Assembly: GCA_025201765.1 (NCBI GenBank)
Contig: MU623433.1
Location: 62,001 to 126,000, forward strand
From: Daldinia sp. FL1419
Taxonomy: Eukaryota; Ascomycota; Sordariomycetes; Xylariales; Hypoxylaceae
Reading direction: 5' to 3'
Length of the DNA stretch: 64,000 bases
The position numbers and the translations under genes were made by a program. The notes under the pieces were generated by a model, which saw only the letters and a program-made list of their open reading frames with translations, ran no database searches and had not been told where the DNA came from. Below, piece after piece: positions 45,327 through 57,299 of this stretch; the stretch's first letter is position 1; each line of letters starts with the position of its first letter.

Positions 45327-47383
45327 CTAATCAACATCGTCCGTTGACGTCTCCCCCGCTGCCAATGCCGCCTTTACTCCGTTAGTGCTCTTCGAAGGGT
45401 AATAGTCGAGGGTTCCGTCGGGCTTGATGACACCTATCCTGTCGTAGAAAGATCTCGACCTGATGTATGAATCCAAGTGCCAGTATTGTTCCCTTAGGTT
45501 CTTGGCGATTGTGTTTCGCTCCGAGTGGATAGCTGCCCTCTTCGTGGCGTCTGTTTCGTTAATCCACTCGATCGTCTTGCTTTCGTAGTCTTCGTACAGA
45601 GCTTCGCGCTCCTGCAAAAGCTTCTCTTTCGTTTCCAAATCCTTCATCTTGGCGTTCTCGCCTGGTACCGGCTCTACGTACTTATACGTATAGCCGGATG
45701 TGCCTTCCAATTCATCGGGAAGCCTCTCCTTGGCAACGAATTCCTCCAAGTCCTTAACCGTATTGGTGAAATGGACTTTGCCGGCAACTACTGGGTCTAG
45801 CCATCCCCGAAGAATCTTCCAGATACCTGTGTATCGGGTTAGAGCGTATATCCTTGAAATATAATGCGCGAGGTGGCAAACCTTGAAAGACCCATGGGGC
45901 CTTGTGGACAAGAACAACACCCAGACTCTCGGGATAATTAGCTTCAAAGCATTTTATCATAAACTTCACAGGTGTGTAATCCTGGTAGATATTAGCTCGG
46001 CCCACCCCAGACGCATTTAACCTCCAACTTACCATGTTAGCTAGTGAGAAGCCAGTCAGGTCAAAAACCACACACTGATAATGTTAGTTTCTGAACAACT
46101 ATATATAGTTGGAATATACCACTCACAGCAGTGTCAACGGGCGGTTGAAGCATAAACCGTGTCGTTTCGATCAAATAAACAGTAAATCGTTCCAAGCCCT
46201 CTTCGGATTGTTCACCTGCCCTGTGCAGGCGAGCCCTAACAATGCAGATCGGCCTTCCTGTTTTATCGGTGCCGTAGCAATAACTCTTTCCCATGCGTAA
46301 TTGGGCTAAGAAGTCTTGTGCCACCTTTTTGGTCTTTTCGTCGCTGCTTTTCTCGTTAACGGCGGCAAGCTCCTCGCCGTTCGCCAGAACTTCGTCATCA
46401 ACGTGAGCTTCTGAGCACCTCCAATTCATAGTCGACATTAGCATAACAAGGGCCCTTTGGAGGTCCCATTTCCTGGCTCTTAAGAACCGCAGGAAAAGAG
46501 CATCAGGATGGTCATGCTTGACCATAGACCAGATCGTGGCTCTTATTTGTTCTGGGGAGTGCGTGGCCAAGGTCTCGAGGTACGCCTTATTCTCACCCCA
46601 TTTGTCTTCCGGATCGTTTTCCTTGATATTATCCAAGGCGGGGGCTTTAGCAGGCGCTGCGCCATCCTTGCTCTTGTCCTTCTTCTTCTTAAAGATAGAC
46701 ATCCGACTCTTTTTAGTTTTTTCGGGTCCCGCGGCACCCGTTTTCCCCTGGCTCTCCGAAGCGTTGTCCGTCTCCCCGGAAGCCTCCTCGCCTAGAACAC
46801 CGCATACGTTCAAGAACATCTCCCAGAACTTGCGTAGCTTCTCTTCTTCCTCAGGGGTCAAGTTCCCCGGCCTACCCGGAAGAGGATCCATGTCTTCCTC
46901 AACGGGTTCGCTGGAATAAGCTCCAGCAACGTCTTTAGATATTGGCGATGCTTCCGTATGAGAAGGTACTACACCGTATAGAACTGTAGCGCCAAATACG
47001 AGTAAAGGTACAAAATATAGCGCAGATGAGATTTGGCTCTGTAAGCACCGATCACGCCTCTGTTTGTATCTTGAAAACTGTTGCCTTTTTAAGTGAGCTT
47101 TTCCTTGAAACGAAAATGATGATACGCAAAAATTGCGACTACAAGTAGGGCCTCTGGGATGTAGTAATAGTGACCCGCGGGGCTGTGCAGAATTTGATGA
47201 CGGACGAGTCAGAAGGAGGGCGGGGCTAGAGAATGCGCGCGAGGTTTTTGTTGAAGGATGAAGGAAAAGAGAGCGTTGTAAATTGGAGGCTTGATGGGTT
47301 GAGAGACTACTGACAATAAAGTAGAGTCTCGAAACTGTGGAGAATAGAAATGGTTGCGGTACAAGAGGCGTTGGTGTCTTCAT
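45327..47383 (-). CDS. Sec14/CRAL-TRIO lipid-transfer protein with long N-terminal extension
   Basis: Four exons (47383-46127, 46074-46033, 45981-45882, 45826-45327) encode about 632 residues. The C-terminal half holds CRAL_TRIO_N (DHPDALFLRFLRARKWDLQ) and the CRAL_TRIO domain: ETTRFMLQPPVDTACVVFDL, TGFSLANMDYTPVKFM, YPESLGVVLVHKAPWVFQGI, WKILRGWLDPVVAGKVHF. Such proteins bind and exchange phosphatidylinositol and other lipids. The first 165 residues are Ser/Arg-rich and nearly free of acids, with one hydrophobic segment (ALYFVPLLVFGATVLYGVV), which would fit a mitochondrial presequence plus membrane anchor. A shorter form starting at ATG 46891 (MDPLPGRPGNLTPEEE) is the alternative. The donor at 45881 is GTTTGC, an unusual site, but the phase and family alignment require it. 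Confidence 0.85.
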
Positions 47384-48546
47384 AAGGTCCCAAGATAGTG
47401 CGCGAAGAAGTTGTAGCACAAATGTCCGACGGAGCCGAACTACCTTTTACAAATTGAGGCTGGCTGGGCTGGCTGGGCTTGCTGGGCTTGCCGGGCTGGT
47501 CTTTGGCCTGGCTGATTATCATCTGGGGGCGGGATCAGCCCCGTCGCAAAGTTCCCCGGTTCGCTGACAAGACGCGAATCAACGGTACACTTTTTTAAAC
47601 AAGGGGATTTTACTAAGACATAAGAGGTCCGAGTGATTGGAGAGATTGGGCCAAGCTTGTGCGAAACGTATGAACGAATTGCTGTTGTAACTTGTATGCT
47701 TGCTGCCGTATCCCTTTGCTTAATCCAACGTATAGAAACCGAGTACGAGAAGCCGTACGAGTCGATCTAGTTAATCCACTTAAGCAACTAAAATGTAAAA
47801 AGAGAAGCAGGGTGGTATTCGAATGCAAAGGTACATATGTGAATATGTAAGATATTGTCCAATAATTGTTTTATATATGTCTCGGCTCTCAAGCTCTAGG
47901 CGCATTCAAACGCTTGAAGTTTGGATGATGCGCAGCGAATAGTGATATGCGGGAAGAAGCCGATCGTTAAAAAGACGGGTAGAAAAAAGGCGTCTGCACA
48001 ACTCTCCAAGTTTGGGACAATCGAATTCTTTTTACTATTGCTTTAGTGCGCCCCCCAAAAAAGAAGAAGAAAAAGTAGACTAAATCTATGTAGAAGGAAC
48101 TGAGTACATTTTACGACCTAGCGGATGGAGTTATGCCATTACCTATGCGAATCTACGTTTTTTTTTTTTTTTTTTCTCTTAGATGAGCTGCCCCGGGCTG
48201 CTTCTAGCCGCTGTGCATCAGGTGCATCCGTCCCTTCCTTTCCAGATATTAGGTACAGTTTACGTCATGTCGGGGTTCTAGGTACCACTTTTACTTAAGG
48301 GGCAGCATCTAAATAGCAGTTTAGCACGTGTCCAATACCTTGAACTTTCGGCGGTAACCCCACTACATCTCGTGCGTACCCTGCCAGCCTTAATCGGTCC
48401 TTGCCAAGCGTCGATTCAATTGAATGTTGATTGTTGAACATTCCATCTCCAAAGGCTTTCTCAGGCCACGCTTCAACTAATCCACGATACCTAAAATCAG
48501 TCAAAATAAGGATCGTATATTTAGTACCATAGTAGATTCGGTAGCT
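47384..48546. promoter_or_regulatory. Divergent promoter region SEC14-like/DAM1
   Basis: About 1.2 kb between divergent start codons. It contains an imperfect 10-bp repeat (ggctgggctt-like, 47456-47502), a poly(T) run near 48160-48176 and CT-rich patches. No gene recognised. Confidence 0.5.
47456..47502. repeat. Imperfect ggctgggctt tandem repeat
   Basis: Four to five units of ggctgggct/tgctgggctt just upstream of the long form of the SEC14-like gene. Simple repeat. Confidence 0.6.
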
Positions 48547-49287
48547 ATGTCGACAAACGAAGGGCACGATAGCGTGCGGCGACCGCGCTCCACGTCGCGT
48601 TCGCGTCCTACAACTCCTCTTCGCCCCTCTTCTCGTTCCTCGTTTCGCGAATCCGCTCAGCGTAGCGTCCAAGATGGCGAGGCCTTCCCGCTGAGCGCCT
48701 TCGAGCCCGCATTTGCCGAGTTCTCTGATGCTATGGCCGACCTGGAGGCGAACATGATGCATTTCCAACTAATGCACGAGAGTCTCTCCCGATTCAGCGA
48801 GAGCTTCGCAAGCTTCATGTACGGATTGAATATGAATGCCTTCTGCGTCGACTTCTCAGAGGTAAATATTCTTCCACGTCTACGGCATATCGAGCCTAAA
48901 TCCTAACCATTAAATCGCAGGGACCGATTCCTGAGTCATTCCGTAGAGCCAAGCTTAGAGAAGAGCAATCACCTCCAGCAGCAGCAGTCCGATCTCGAAG
49001 CACAGAGCGAGGCGAACTAGATGGAGAGACAACGTTCATGTATGTGCATTTAGTGCGAGGCCGCGAGCCAACACTAATTATCTATCTGTAGGACTACGGA
49101 CACCTCCTTCGTAGAGAACCCTCCGACCCTGTCCAAGCCGACTCCCAAGAAGTTTGCGACGTCGGATGTTCGCCAATCCCGTCTCCCCCCTCCCTCTAAA
49201 ACCGGTCCGCAGGCAAGGGGACGGGGCGGAACGGGTCGCGGCCGCACAAGTGGCCTCGTTCGGCCAAGAGCTCGCGGTTTGCGATAA
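48547..49287 (+). CDS. DAM1: DASH complex subunit Dam1
   Basis: Three exons (48547-48861, 48921-49039, 49092-49287) encode about 209 residues, typical of filamentous fungi and shorter than yeast Dam1. The N-terminus is Arg/Ser/Pro-rich. The conserved core is FAEFSDAMADLEANMMHFQL, HESLSRFSESFASFMYGLNM and NAFCVDF, the Dam1 signature helix pair. The tail is basic, Gly/Arg-rich (GRGGTGRGRTSG) and probably disordered. Dam1 is a ring-forming DASH subunit that couples kinetochores to microtubule plus ends; its tail is phosphorylated by Aurora kinase in yeast. The third junction splits an ATG codon (AT|G). The stop lies just before a convergent neighbour 206 bp away. Confidence 0.95.
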
Positions 49288-49493
49288 ACGAGGTAGACGC
49301 TTTATCAAACCCCCTAGATATCACGATTTCATGACCCAATTGTTGGCTCGATTCGGCCAGGGGATGTTTTAGGTAATATTGCACTGGCGCATTAAATAAG
49401 ACGCCCAAATTGTGCTCAATTAATAACGCTCATGAATATATCAACGCCGTAGACGCCTATCCCGAGAAAATTTTCGCGGCGAGAGCTGATCAC

Positions 49494-49927
49494 TTATGTT
49501 GACATGGTGATCTCGTTATTGGCGGCACTCTCAGTTCGGTAGGAGCCCTGGTTGTCGGTTCTAAGACCGATGGCGGCCTCGGCCTCTTTCTGAGTATAAG
49601 GCTCTTCGCGAAGCTGCTTGACTCTATATCTAGTATTAGTCTAGGCACTTAATACGATATAATATCGTCAAATCAAGCACCAAGGGCTACTACGTACCTT
49701 CTCTTGTGAGGCTTTCCCTTTCTGTGAACCACGAGGCTCTCCTCCGTTTCGTACCATTTTGCGCATTCAGTGCAATACCATTTACCCAAGCCGGGCAGAT
49801 CTTCAGGCGCCTTTAGGTTTTTGTATTGAGCCAGATGTTTCGGCGAGCGGAGGTCTGCTTTGATCTGGTCGATGTCCCTCGTCTTGCGACGGGTCTTGGT
49901 CAACGTGCGCTTGTTGGTAACACCCAT
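49494..49927 (-). CDS. BUD20: Bud20/ZNF593-type C2H2 ribosome-biogenesis factor
   Basis: Two exons (49927-49698 and 49623-49494) encode about 119 residues. The protein has a basic head (TNKRTLTKTRRKTRDIDQI), the LPGLGKWYCTECAKWYETE segment with the two Cys of the zinc finger, then VVHRKGKPHKRR with the two His. The tail REEPYTQKEAEAAIGL is typical of the family. Bud20 is a shuttling factor that helps export pre-60S subunits. Two in-frame acceptors lie six bases apart (49630 and 49624); the downstream one gives HKRRVKQL, matching the family, and is preferred. The start MGVTNKR is chosen over an upstream in-frame ATG at 49960 because homologues begin there. Confidence 0.93.
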
Positions 49928-51384
49928 TATAGGCGGCGACTCCTCCGATGGCAAATTCAAAGAATAATATTCACGTCTCGAAGGGTTTAGCAGCTAGAAT
50001 AGTAGTAATTACTTCACATGGATTAGGTAAGTTGAATTGAAGATTTCGTAGGCGTAGAAATTTTGGTGGGGTTAGAATATTATTAGTCTAAGTTTAGGTG
50101 GTGGCGATAGGTGGTCCGGGCGCAGGCTCACTCTTGCGGTTAGTTCTCAAGTTCTTGCCTGGACTTTTTACGGTTCAATGTTCCGAGCCCCCGAATATGA
50201 ACCGGCTCCATCCGCTTCGCAGGCGCCGGGCGAGCGGCATTACAGCGGCAGGTTATTAGTCAGGTCCATACCGCAATCATGCAAAATTCCTACCTATGGA
50301 AAACAAAATATTGGAGAAATATTTAAACGAATTCAACCTTCGGAGTATCGATGCACGGCTGCGCGGTATTATACGCACCCAAAAATTTCGGCTTAGCGAC
50401 AAACATATGTGCCATTAAAAATACCCTTATGCCGATGCGCCAGGTTCGAAAGCTCGGTGCCAAATATTCACCGAGGCAATGCTGCCGTGAGGGTATCTCC
50501 CTTGTCCACTAATCCTAGTGGTATCGCCGATTGGCCAACTCAGTCCCACCTGTCTGGTCTCCAGACTGAGCAAAATTTGTCTCGGCCTGTCGATTTTGAC
50601 CTGCAGACCTGTAAAAGTGGGCCTTGCTGCATTCGTGAAGCGATTCAGGGCTTTTACACTACGGCGTTATTTGGTCTACGATGAAAAAGATACCTGCGGT
50701 TATTTTCAAGGTACTTGCGCTCAGGGACGAGGTACATGTCTCTGATTGCTCCAGGCTTTGATTTAGTATGTATTTGGTAACTCGCTCAGGTCTGTATTTA
50801 GTAAAGACACAAAATTAACACGCATTGAACAATTCAAAGTATAGATTTTCAAGTTGCAGCAAGGCTACCGCTGACTTGGTAGCTGTCCAAGTGAAGGTTC
50901 TGATTTGCGGCGCCTACTACCCTCCAAGTTTGCAGGTATCAGAGGCGAGCAAGGATCAAGTAGAAGCTAGGTCATAGATCGTCCAACTTCCAATGAGGCT
51001 TGAGCTTATGGGAAAACAGGAAAGTCGCACAGATTCACATGTGCCTATCAATTCGAATTCGACAAGCTGCTTTGTGGTCTGACTTGTACCTATACTACAT
51101 TCAATACGCTACTAATCATCCTAATTATTCGTAGAGACGACGTCAAATTGAGTTTTACAGATTGAAGATTTATGGTCTGACCAATCCCGTCGATCTGATT
51201 GAACGACAGGTTCGTGGGTTTTTTTTTTATGTACCTGGGTACATGTCCATTCTAGTGTATAGATCGTGGGCAGAAAAAAGAGTTTGAGCTTGTGAAGATA
51301 TCCTAAGAAATTGAACTAACAGCCGTTGAAACTTGCAGCTAACCCAACTCATATCCAAGTCCGGCAGTATTTTACATACATACT

Positions 51385-51394
51385 TACCTAGGTA
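51385..51394. repeat. TACCTAGGTA palindrome
   Basis: Exact 10-bp palindrome followed by further GGTACCTACCTACATACC. Confidence 0.8.
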
Positions 51395-52104
51395 GGTACC
51401 TACCTACATACCAAATTCAGACACGTTTTCTCTTAGGCCGTTATCCGTGTGGAAGAGTATCCATCCCAACTGCTTTCATCCATTTGCATTCCGCGCGTTT
51501 TGTGAAAATTTCAGCTTTGTACGATACCTGACCCTAGCGTAATACTTTCCTTCTTATTGCCGAGAAAAATGCCCCTCGTTTCTAAAAGGCAATCAAATTG
51601 GGATAAGTCGAATAGACCTTATTTTCTTGGAACTTTTGTAACAATGACGACCGTCTTATATAATTACTAACTATGTACTTGTATCTAATCCAGTATAGTT
51701 TAAGTCAAATATGACCGCATATGTAAAGATGATTATAGGAATCCCTGGTTAGCTACCAGTTGGTACATGTACATACACACATGCGTACCTATGTGTAATC
51801 TTCGTTATCGCATGTGGTGGCTTATTCTCATAAAGCAGGGTGAGGTCACAGTTTTCGACTTGAAGTAATCGGATTTGATATGATTCGCCCATTCAGCCGG
51901 GTGATACCATCAATAGTGGAGGTACCTCGTCGTCTTAGCCGAAGTACCCCGATACATCTATATCCCTAACAACTCCTAGTCTAGTGGTTAACCAGTGGCT
52001 AACCAGTCAGCCAGTAGGCTTTAGCAGCTTCCCTTTACCGCAGTACCGTAACAGTACCGTTGTACCGGCGGCCAAAGGTAACATCGATCTTTAATCGCAA
52101 ACCA

Positions 52105-52245
52105 CAAAAACTCTCCACCTTTTCTTCCTCTTTTCCATCACAATCTTTTTTTTCTTTCCTCCTAAAAGATCCAATTCCTCCTTCTCCCTCCAGGTTACAG
52201 AGGCATATTCGTCTCCCTGTTGAATAATATTCCCTCCTCCCATAT
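52105..52245 (+). promoter_or_regulatory. Pyrimidine-rich core promoter/leader of aconitase
   Basis: Long CT-rich tract (ctctccacc...tcctccttctccctcc) on the coding strand ending about 80 bp before the ATG. CT tracts before the start site are typical of highly expressed filamentous-fungal genes. Inference from composition only. Confidence 0.45.
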
Positions 52246-52327
52246 TCACAGGAGTTGAGCTTTGGTCTTGATTGTGTGTTACATCTGATCCCATCACAAC
52301 TTATCCTTAGGACCGCCGGTTGTCAAC

Positions 52328-55079
52328 ATGTTGGCCACTCGACAGGTCCTGGGCAATGTTGCCCGATCGCGGGTCATGTCCAACATGAACATGCGAAGGT
52401 GCATGGCCTCAGTCGCCGACTCGGCCCTCGACAAGAAGGTAAGTTAGCCTCTTTTCTCGCAAAGCTCTCGGAGCTTGCTTGGAGGGGTCATGACGGAAGC
52501 TGATATTTCCCTCAAACAACAGGTCAGACAAAACAACTGGGAAGAGGGCAACTTCATCAACTACAAGAAGATGTCCGAGAACCTAGCTATTGTCCGAAGC
52601 CGGTTGAACCGCCCTTTGACATATGGAGAGAAGGTGTTATACTCCCATCTTGACGACCCACACGGACAAGACCTCGAGCGAGGTGTCTCATACCTCAAAC
52701 TGCGACCCGATCGAGTCGCCTGCCAAGATGCCACCGCGCAGATGGCTATCCTCCAGTTTATGTCTGCCGGCATGCCTTCTGTGGCAAACCCTACTACTGT
52801 ACACTGTGATCACCTGATCGAGGCCCAAATTGGCGGAGAGAAGGATCTTGAACGAGCTGTCAATATCAACAAGGAAGTCTACGATTTCCTATCCTCGGCA
52901 TGTGCTAAGTACAACATCGGTTTCTGGAGGCCCGGCTCCGGCATTATTCACCAAATCATCCTCGAGAACTATGCCTTCCCCGGTGGTCTGCTAATCGGCA
53001 CTGACTCCCACACACCTAACGCCGGTGGTCTCGGTATGGCTGCCATTGGTGTCGGTGGTGCTGATGCTGTTGATGTCATGGCCAACCTTCCTTGGGAGCT
53101 CAAGGCACCCAAATACATTGGTAAAGTCCCCCGTGCCGTACCGTACCGTCCCTAGTCTCCTTAAGCTAATACATGCTAGGTGTCAAGCTCACGGGAGCGA
53201 TGAACGGCTGGACTAGCCCCAAAGGCACGTACCTCGTACCTTCCCCACGTTAATCTTACGCTAATGAGGCTCTAGATATCATTCTTACGGTAGCGGGTAA
53301 GCTCACCGTAAGAGGTGGAACGGGTAATATCGTGGAATACCACGGTCCTGGTCTTAGTAATGTATCTTGCACAGGCCTCGCAACTATCGCAAATATGGGG
53401 TATGGCTTTCCCGGATTGTCCCTTATTTTCTTGAAAATTTTCTGATTTTTCCTGATTTGTTTTCGAAATATTTATTTCTCTAACCCCCACCTTACCCCTT
53501 TCCGCTACCAACCAACGTCTAACTTTGATAATAGTGCTGAAATCGGTGCCACTACTTCTGTATTCCCCTTCACTGACCGCATGTACGAGTACTTGAAAGC
53601 TACCAAGCGAACTGAAATTGGTGACTTTGCTCGTTCCTACGCCAAGGAGCTACGTGAGGACGAAGGCGCTGAATATGACCAATTCATTGAGATCAACCTG
53701 TCCGAGCTCGAGCCACATATCAACGGTCCCTTCACTCCTGATCTAGCCACCCCGATTTCGAAGTTTTCCGAAGCTGTCAAAACCAACGGATGGCCTGAGG
53801 AGCTTAAGGCTGGTCTGATTGGGTCCTGCACAAACTCTTCTTACGAGGACATGTCCCGAGCTGCTTCTATTGCCCGGGACGCTATTAACCATGGTTTGAA
53901 GGCCAAGTCTGCCTTCTTTGTTACCCCCGGTTCCGAGCAAATCCGCGCCACCATCGCTCGTGATGGTCAACTTCAGACTTTCGAAGAATTTGGCGGAATA
54001 GTACTGGCCAACGCCTGCGGTCCTTGCATTGGTCAATGGGATCGACGAGACGTCAAGAAGGGCGAAGCTAACTCCATTATATCCTCTTACAACCGCAACT
54101 TCACTGGCCGAAACGACGGTAACCCGGCAACTCACTCCTTTGTTACTTCTCCCGATCTAGTAGTTGCCCTGTCAATTGCTGGCAACTTACACTTCAACCC
54201 CCTAACCGACAAGCTAAAGGATAAGGATGGTAACGAGTTCCTGCTATCTCCCCCCACTGGTGACGGTCTTCCTACAAGGGGATACGACCCCGGAAACAAT
54301 ACCTACCAGGCACCTCCGGCTGACCGCGCCTCGGTCAATGTCCAAGTCTCACCATCTTCCGACCGTCTCCAAATCCTGCAACCCTTCCAGCCATGGGATG
54401 GCAAGGATGCTCTGGACATGCCCATCTTGATTAAGGCGCAGGGAAAGACTACTACTGACCACATCTCTATGGCTGGTCCTTGGCTCAAGTACCGTGGACA
54501 TCTAGACAACATCTCCAACAATATGTTGATTGGTGCCATCAACGAGGCCAATGGCGAGGCCAACAAGGTCAAGAACGCAACTACAGGTGACTGGGATGCC
54601 GTCCCTGCTGTGGCCCGTGACTATAAGGCCAAGGGAATCAAGTGGGTTGTTATTGGTGACTGGAACTACGGTGAGGGAAGCTCCCGAGAGCACGCCGCTC
54701 TTGAGCCTCGTCACCTCGGTGGTCTTGCCATCATTACTCGAAGCTTTGCCCGTATTCACGAGACCAACTTGAAGAAGCAGGGTATGCTTCCTCTTACATT
54801 CGCGGATCCCGCGGACTACGACAAGATCAAGCCTGATGACAGGGTAAGTTTTCTTAACTATGCATTTATTTGTTTTAATCAGTTTGCTAATTCTCGTGTG
54901 CTATTCAGATTGATCTCTTCTGCACAGAGCTTGCTGTCGGCAAGCCTTTAACGATGCGCGTACATCCTAAGGATGGAAAGCCTTTCGATGTTAAGCTAAA
55001 CCAAACATTCAACGAGGCTCAGATCGAATGGTTCAAGAATGGCAGCGCGCTAAACACAATGGCTAAGCACGCTAAATGA
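52328..55079 (+). CDS. ACO1: Aconitate hydratase, mitochondrial
   Basis: Six exons (52328-52438, 52523-53120, 53180-53224, 53276-53399, 53535-54843, 54909-55079) encode about 785 residues. The first 30 residues form a mitochondrial presequence (Arg/Met/Ala, no acids until ADSALDKK). Conserved blocks: TVHCDHLIEAQ, IGTDSHTPNAGGLGMAAIGV, KLTGAMNGWTSPKD, and the 4Fe-4S ligands SCTNSSYED (Cys391) and NACGPCIGQW (Cys454, Cys457). The 63-residue ligand spacing matches yeast Aco1. GEGSSREHAALEPRHLGG and FARIHETNLKKQG in the swivel domain complete the active site. The enzyme isomerises citrate to isocitrate in the TCA cycle. Intron 3 (53225-53275) has a GC donor (AAAG|GCACGT) and a normal CTAG acceptor; only this choice preserves frame. 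Confidence 0.97.
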
Positions 55080-55391
55080 AAAACTTAAGATATGATGCGC
55101 TAAATGAAATCAATAATATTAGGGAGATGCGTGCAGGCGCATTGTGGGGAGGCCTGCTAGAATTATAGCAATTGGAGTGTAAGGTAGGAAATTGGGTTGG
55201 CTTTACGGATGTCATGTTTTATGGGATCATTATATTTTTAACCCGCCATGATGTTTCGCCAGCCGGTTCTAGATTTTTTTATAGCTTGTACAAAACGAAC
55301 TATGATCAAAGAAGTTTAATCATTACATTAACTAACTATTCCGGTTTACTTTCCAATTTACTTCTGTAGAGGTTCTGATATGCCTATATAA

Positions 55392-55960
55392 ATTCCTATG
55401 GTCCTGTTACGAATCGAGGTCCGATTAGGGGTCCGTAAAAGTGGGCCCCGGAACGGGATACGGTAAGTTGCGTGACTGCGTGACTGCCTTTGGGAGGTCC
55501 GTAAAGGCAGGTGCCGCCTCTGCAATGCCACTTTCTATACTGAGCTAGGTGGTTCCGCAGATGCGGTCCTTTCCGTAATAATCAATCTAAGCTTATATTA
55601 GTACTCAGTATTCCTAGGTATAAGGAGAACCTCTGTTGAGTCTCTCTGACGACTCACTACCTTGACTTCTCCTAGGGGTATTGTTCACCTCCCAGGGGAA
55701 ACTAAAAGGGTTTCTTAGTGAAATATACATATGCAATCACGTAATCCCTCGAAGTATACTTGATTACCACATCTTATTAGATTTGTTGAACTAAAACGCA
55801 AGTTATGAGGCAAGTCACTTTTATTACCAAGTCTATCCGAGAGGAATATGTAATTAAGAGTCACGGATGTGGGATGTATAGCATCCCTGTGTGTCAGCCA
55901 CACACATTCCAATAAGATTAGTCGTGATCATACGCGTCATAATTCTAATAATAACTTATG
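55392..55960 (+). repeat. LTR-like/transposon remnant, family A copy 2
   Basis: Starts near TGTTACGAATCGAGG, includes paired ggtccgtaaa motifs (55431 and 55496), and ends with the ttatgaggcaagtcac ... agccacacacattc block shared with 41175-41345. The texture is that of a retroelement LTR, but the matching end and target duplication were not found, so borders are approximate. Confidence 0.35.
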
Positions 55961-57299
55961 TGTATTACTTCCTCGTTGCCATAAGTTTAGAATAGCTTTA
56001 ATACTAGTAGTTGTGTCTTATGTGAACAGACGCCCGTTTTCAAAGCCATAGTGCAAGTACAGCCATTACGTTCCCACAAGGCTGACCTTTCAACTTGATT
56101 TTTAGTAAATATTCTTTCGAGGGACCAGACGAAGCTTAGTTGATTCAAATTTAATTATATTATAATGGACGTAGGTAATTTTAGTAGTGGCTACCTAAAT
56201 ATCTATATAGCTGAATAGTCCAGGTTGGTATTAAACCCTAAGGTGACTGCCCCGTTCTAGTAAGATAACGGCTGTTGGAATGACAACGACTCTATGATAA
56301 TAGGTGAGCGTCATATTCAATACAATATCAACACACACCCCATACTAAGAGAAGAACTAGGATAGGACATGCGAACATCCGGGGGAGTCTCATGACCCCT
56401 ACCCCAACAACAGCCCTCCCTGCTATAGCTCGCCGGATAGTCTTCTCGATCGTATCCCACTCCAATTCAAGCAACGCTGGTACCAGGGGCTAAATAAATG
56501 GAGAGTAGTTACAGGGGTATCGGCAATATGTAAAAGGCGCTATGCGCTTTGGCCAGAACCGTGGGTTGTGTCGTTCAAGCTTGGGAAACCGTCCTAGCCT
56601 GGGACCACGCTCAGTACAAAAGACCGTCTCGCAGCAATAGCGGCGCCTGTGTGAAATTAGCAAAATCCAATATTATGATTGCCAATACTACTTACACTCA
56701 TTATTGCATTCGGACTTGACGGGTAGTTATACGGCTTTGATTTCTCGCTTATTATATGTCGCCTTTCCTCCTCTTTACGCCCTTCTTCGTGCGTGCCATT
56801 TCCATAGGCCTCCATTTGCGCTTCATAGACTACTGCTCTTGGCTCGGTTAATCGTATCAGAGCCTTCACCTTACAGACGCCAGGAACTTCTAGCTCGGTA
56901 GCATATTCTGGGTTGTTGAAAGCATAACGAAAGGATCTCACTATTCGATTTTTCGAGAACCCCGATTAACGGGATATCATAGTAGGTTCGTTTTGGTGCA
57001 TTCGTATACGTATACTTTAGGTAGTTCGGATAAATCTTCGATTGATATCACTGCTGTTGCGGCAATAGAGAGCAAGCGGCATGACGTGGTCCATTCCACT
57101 TGCTATTCTTTTTTTATAAGTACCTTTTGTTAAAGCAAAGAAGTCCAACCGAGCGAATCGGGCAACTTCGTGAGCAACACCTCAAGTATCCAATATAAAA
57201 GAGATTGTATTGGAGACCCGCAAGCCTGCTTCTAGTGAAGCTACCAATTGTGAGGTAAGTTATGAGGGAGTTGAAGAATCTAGATTGAGATGGGCTCTG

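Larger units (their letters stand above)
49928..52327. other. Divergent interval BUD20/aconitase (about 2.4 kb)
   Basis: No gene recognised. Includes the TACCTAGGTA palindrome at 51385-51394, a 13-bp match (GTAAAAGTGGGCC, 50611-50623) to the repeat region near 55435, and a pyrimidine-rich stretch directly before the aconitase start. Confidence 0.55.

Noticed and set aside
53233..53275. Canonical GT donor (GTACCT) for aconitase intron 3
   Set aside because: Using it shifts the frame after SPK and destroys the conserved DIILTVAGKLTVRGGTG block.
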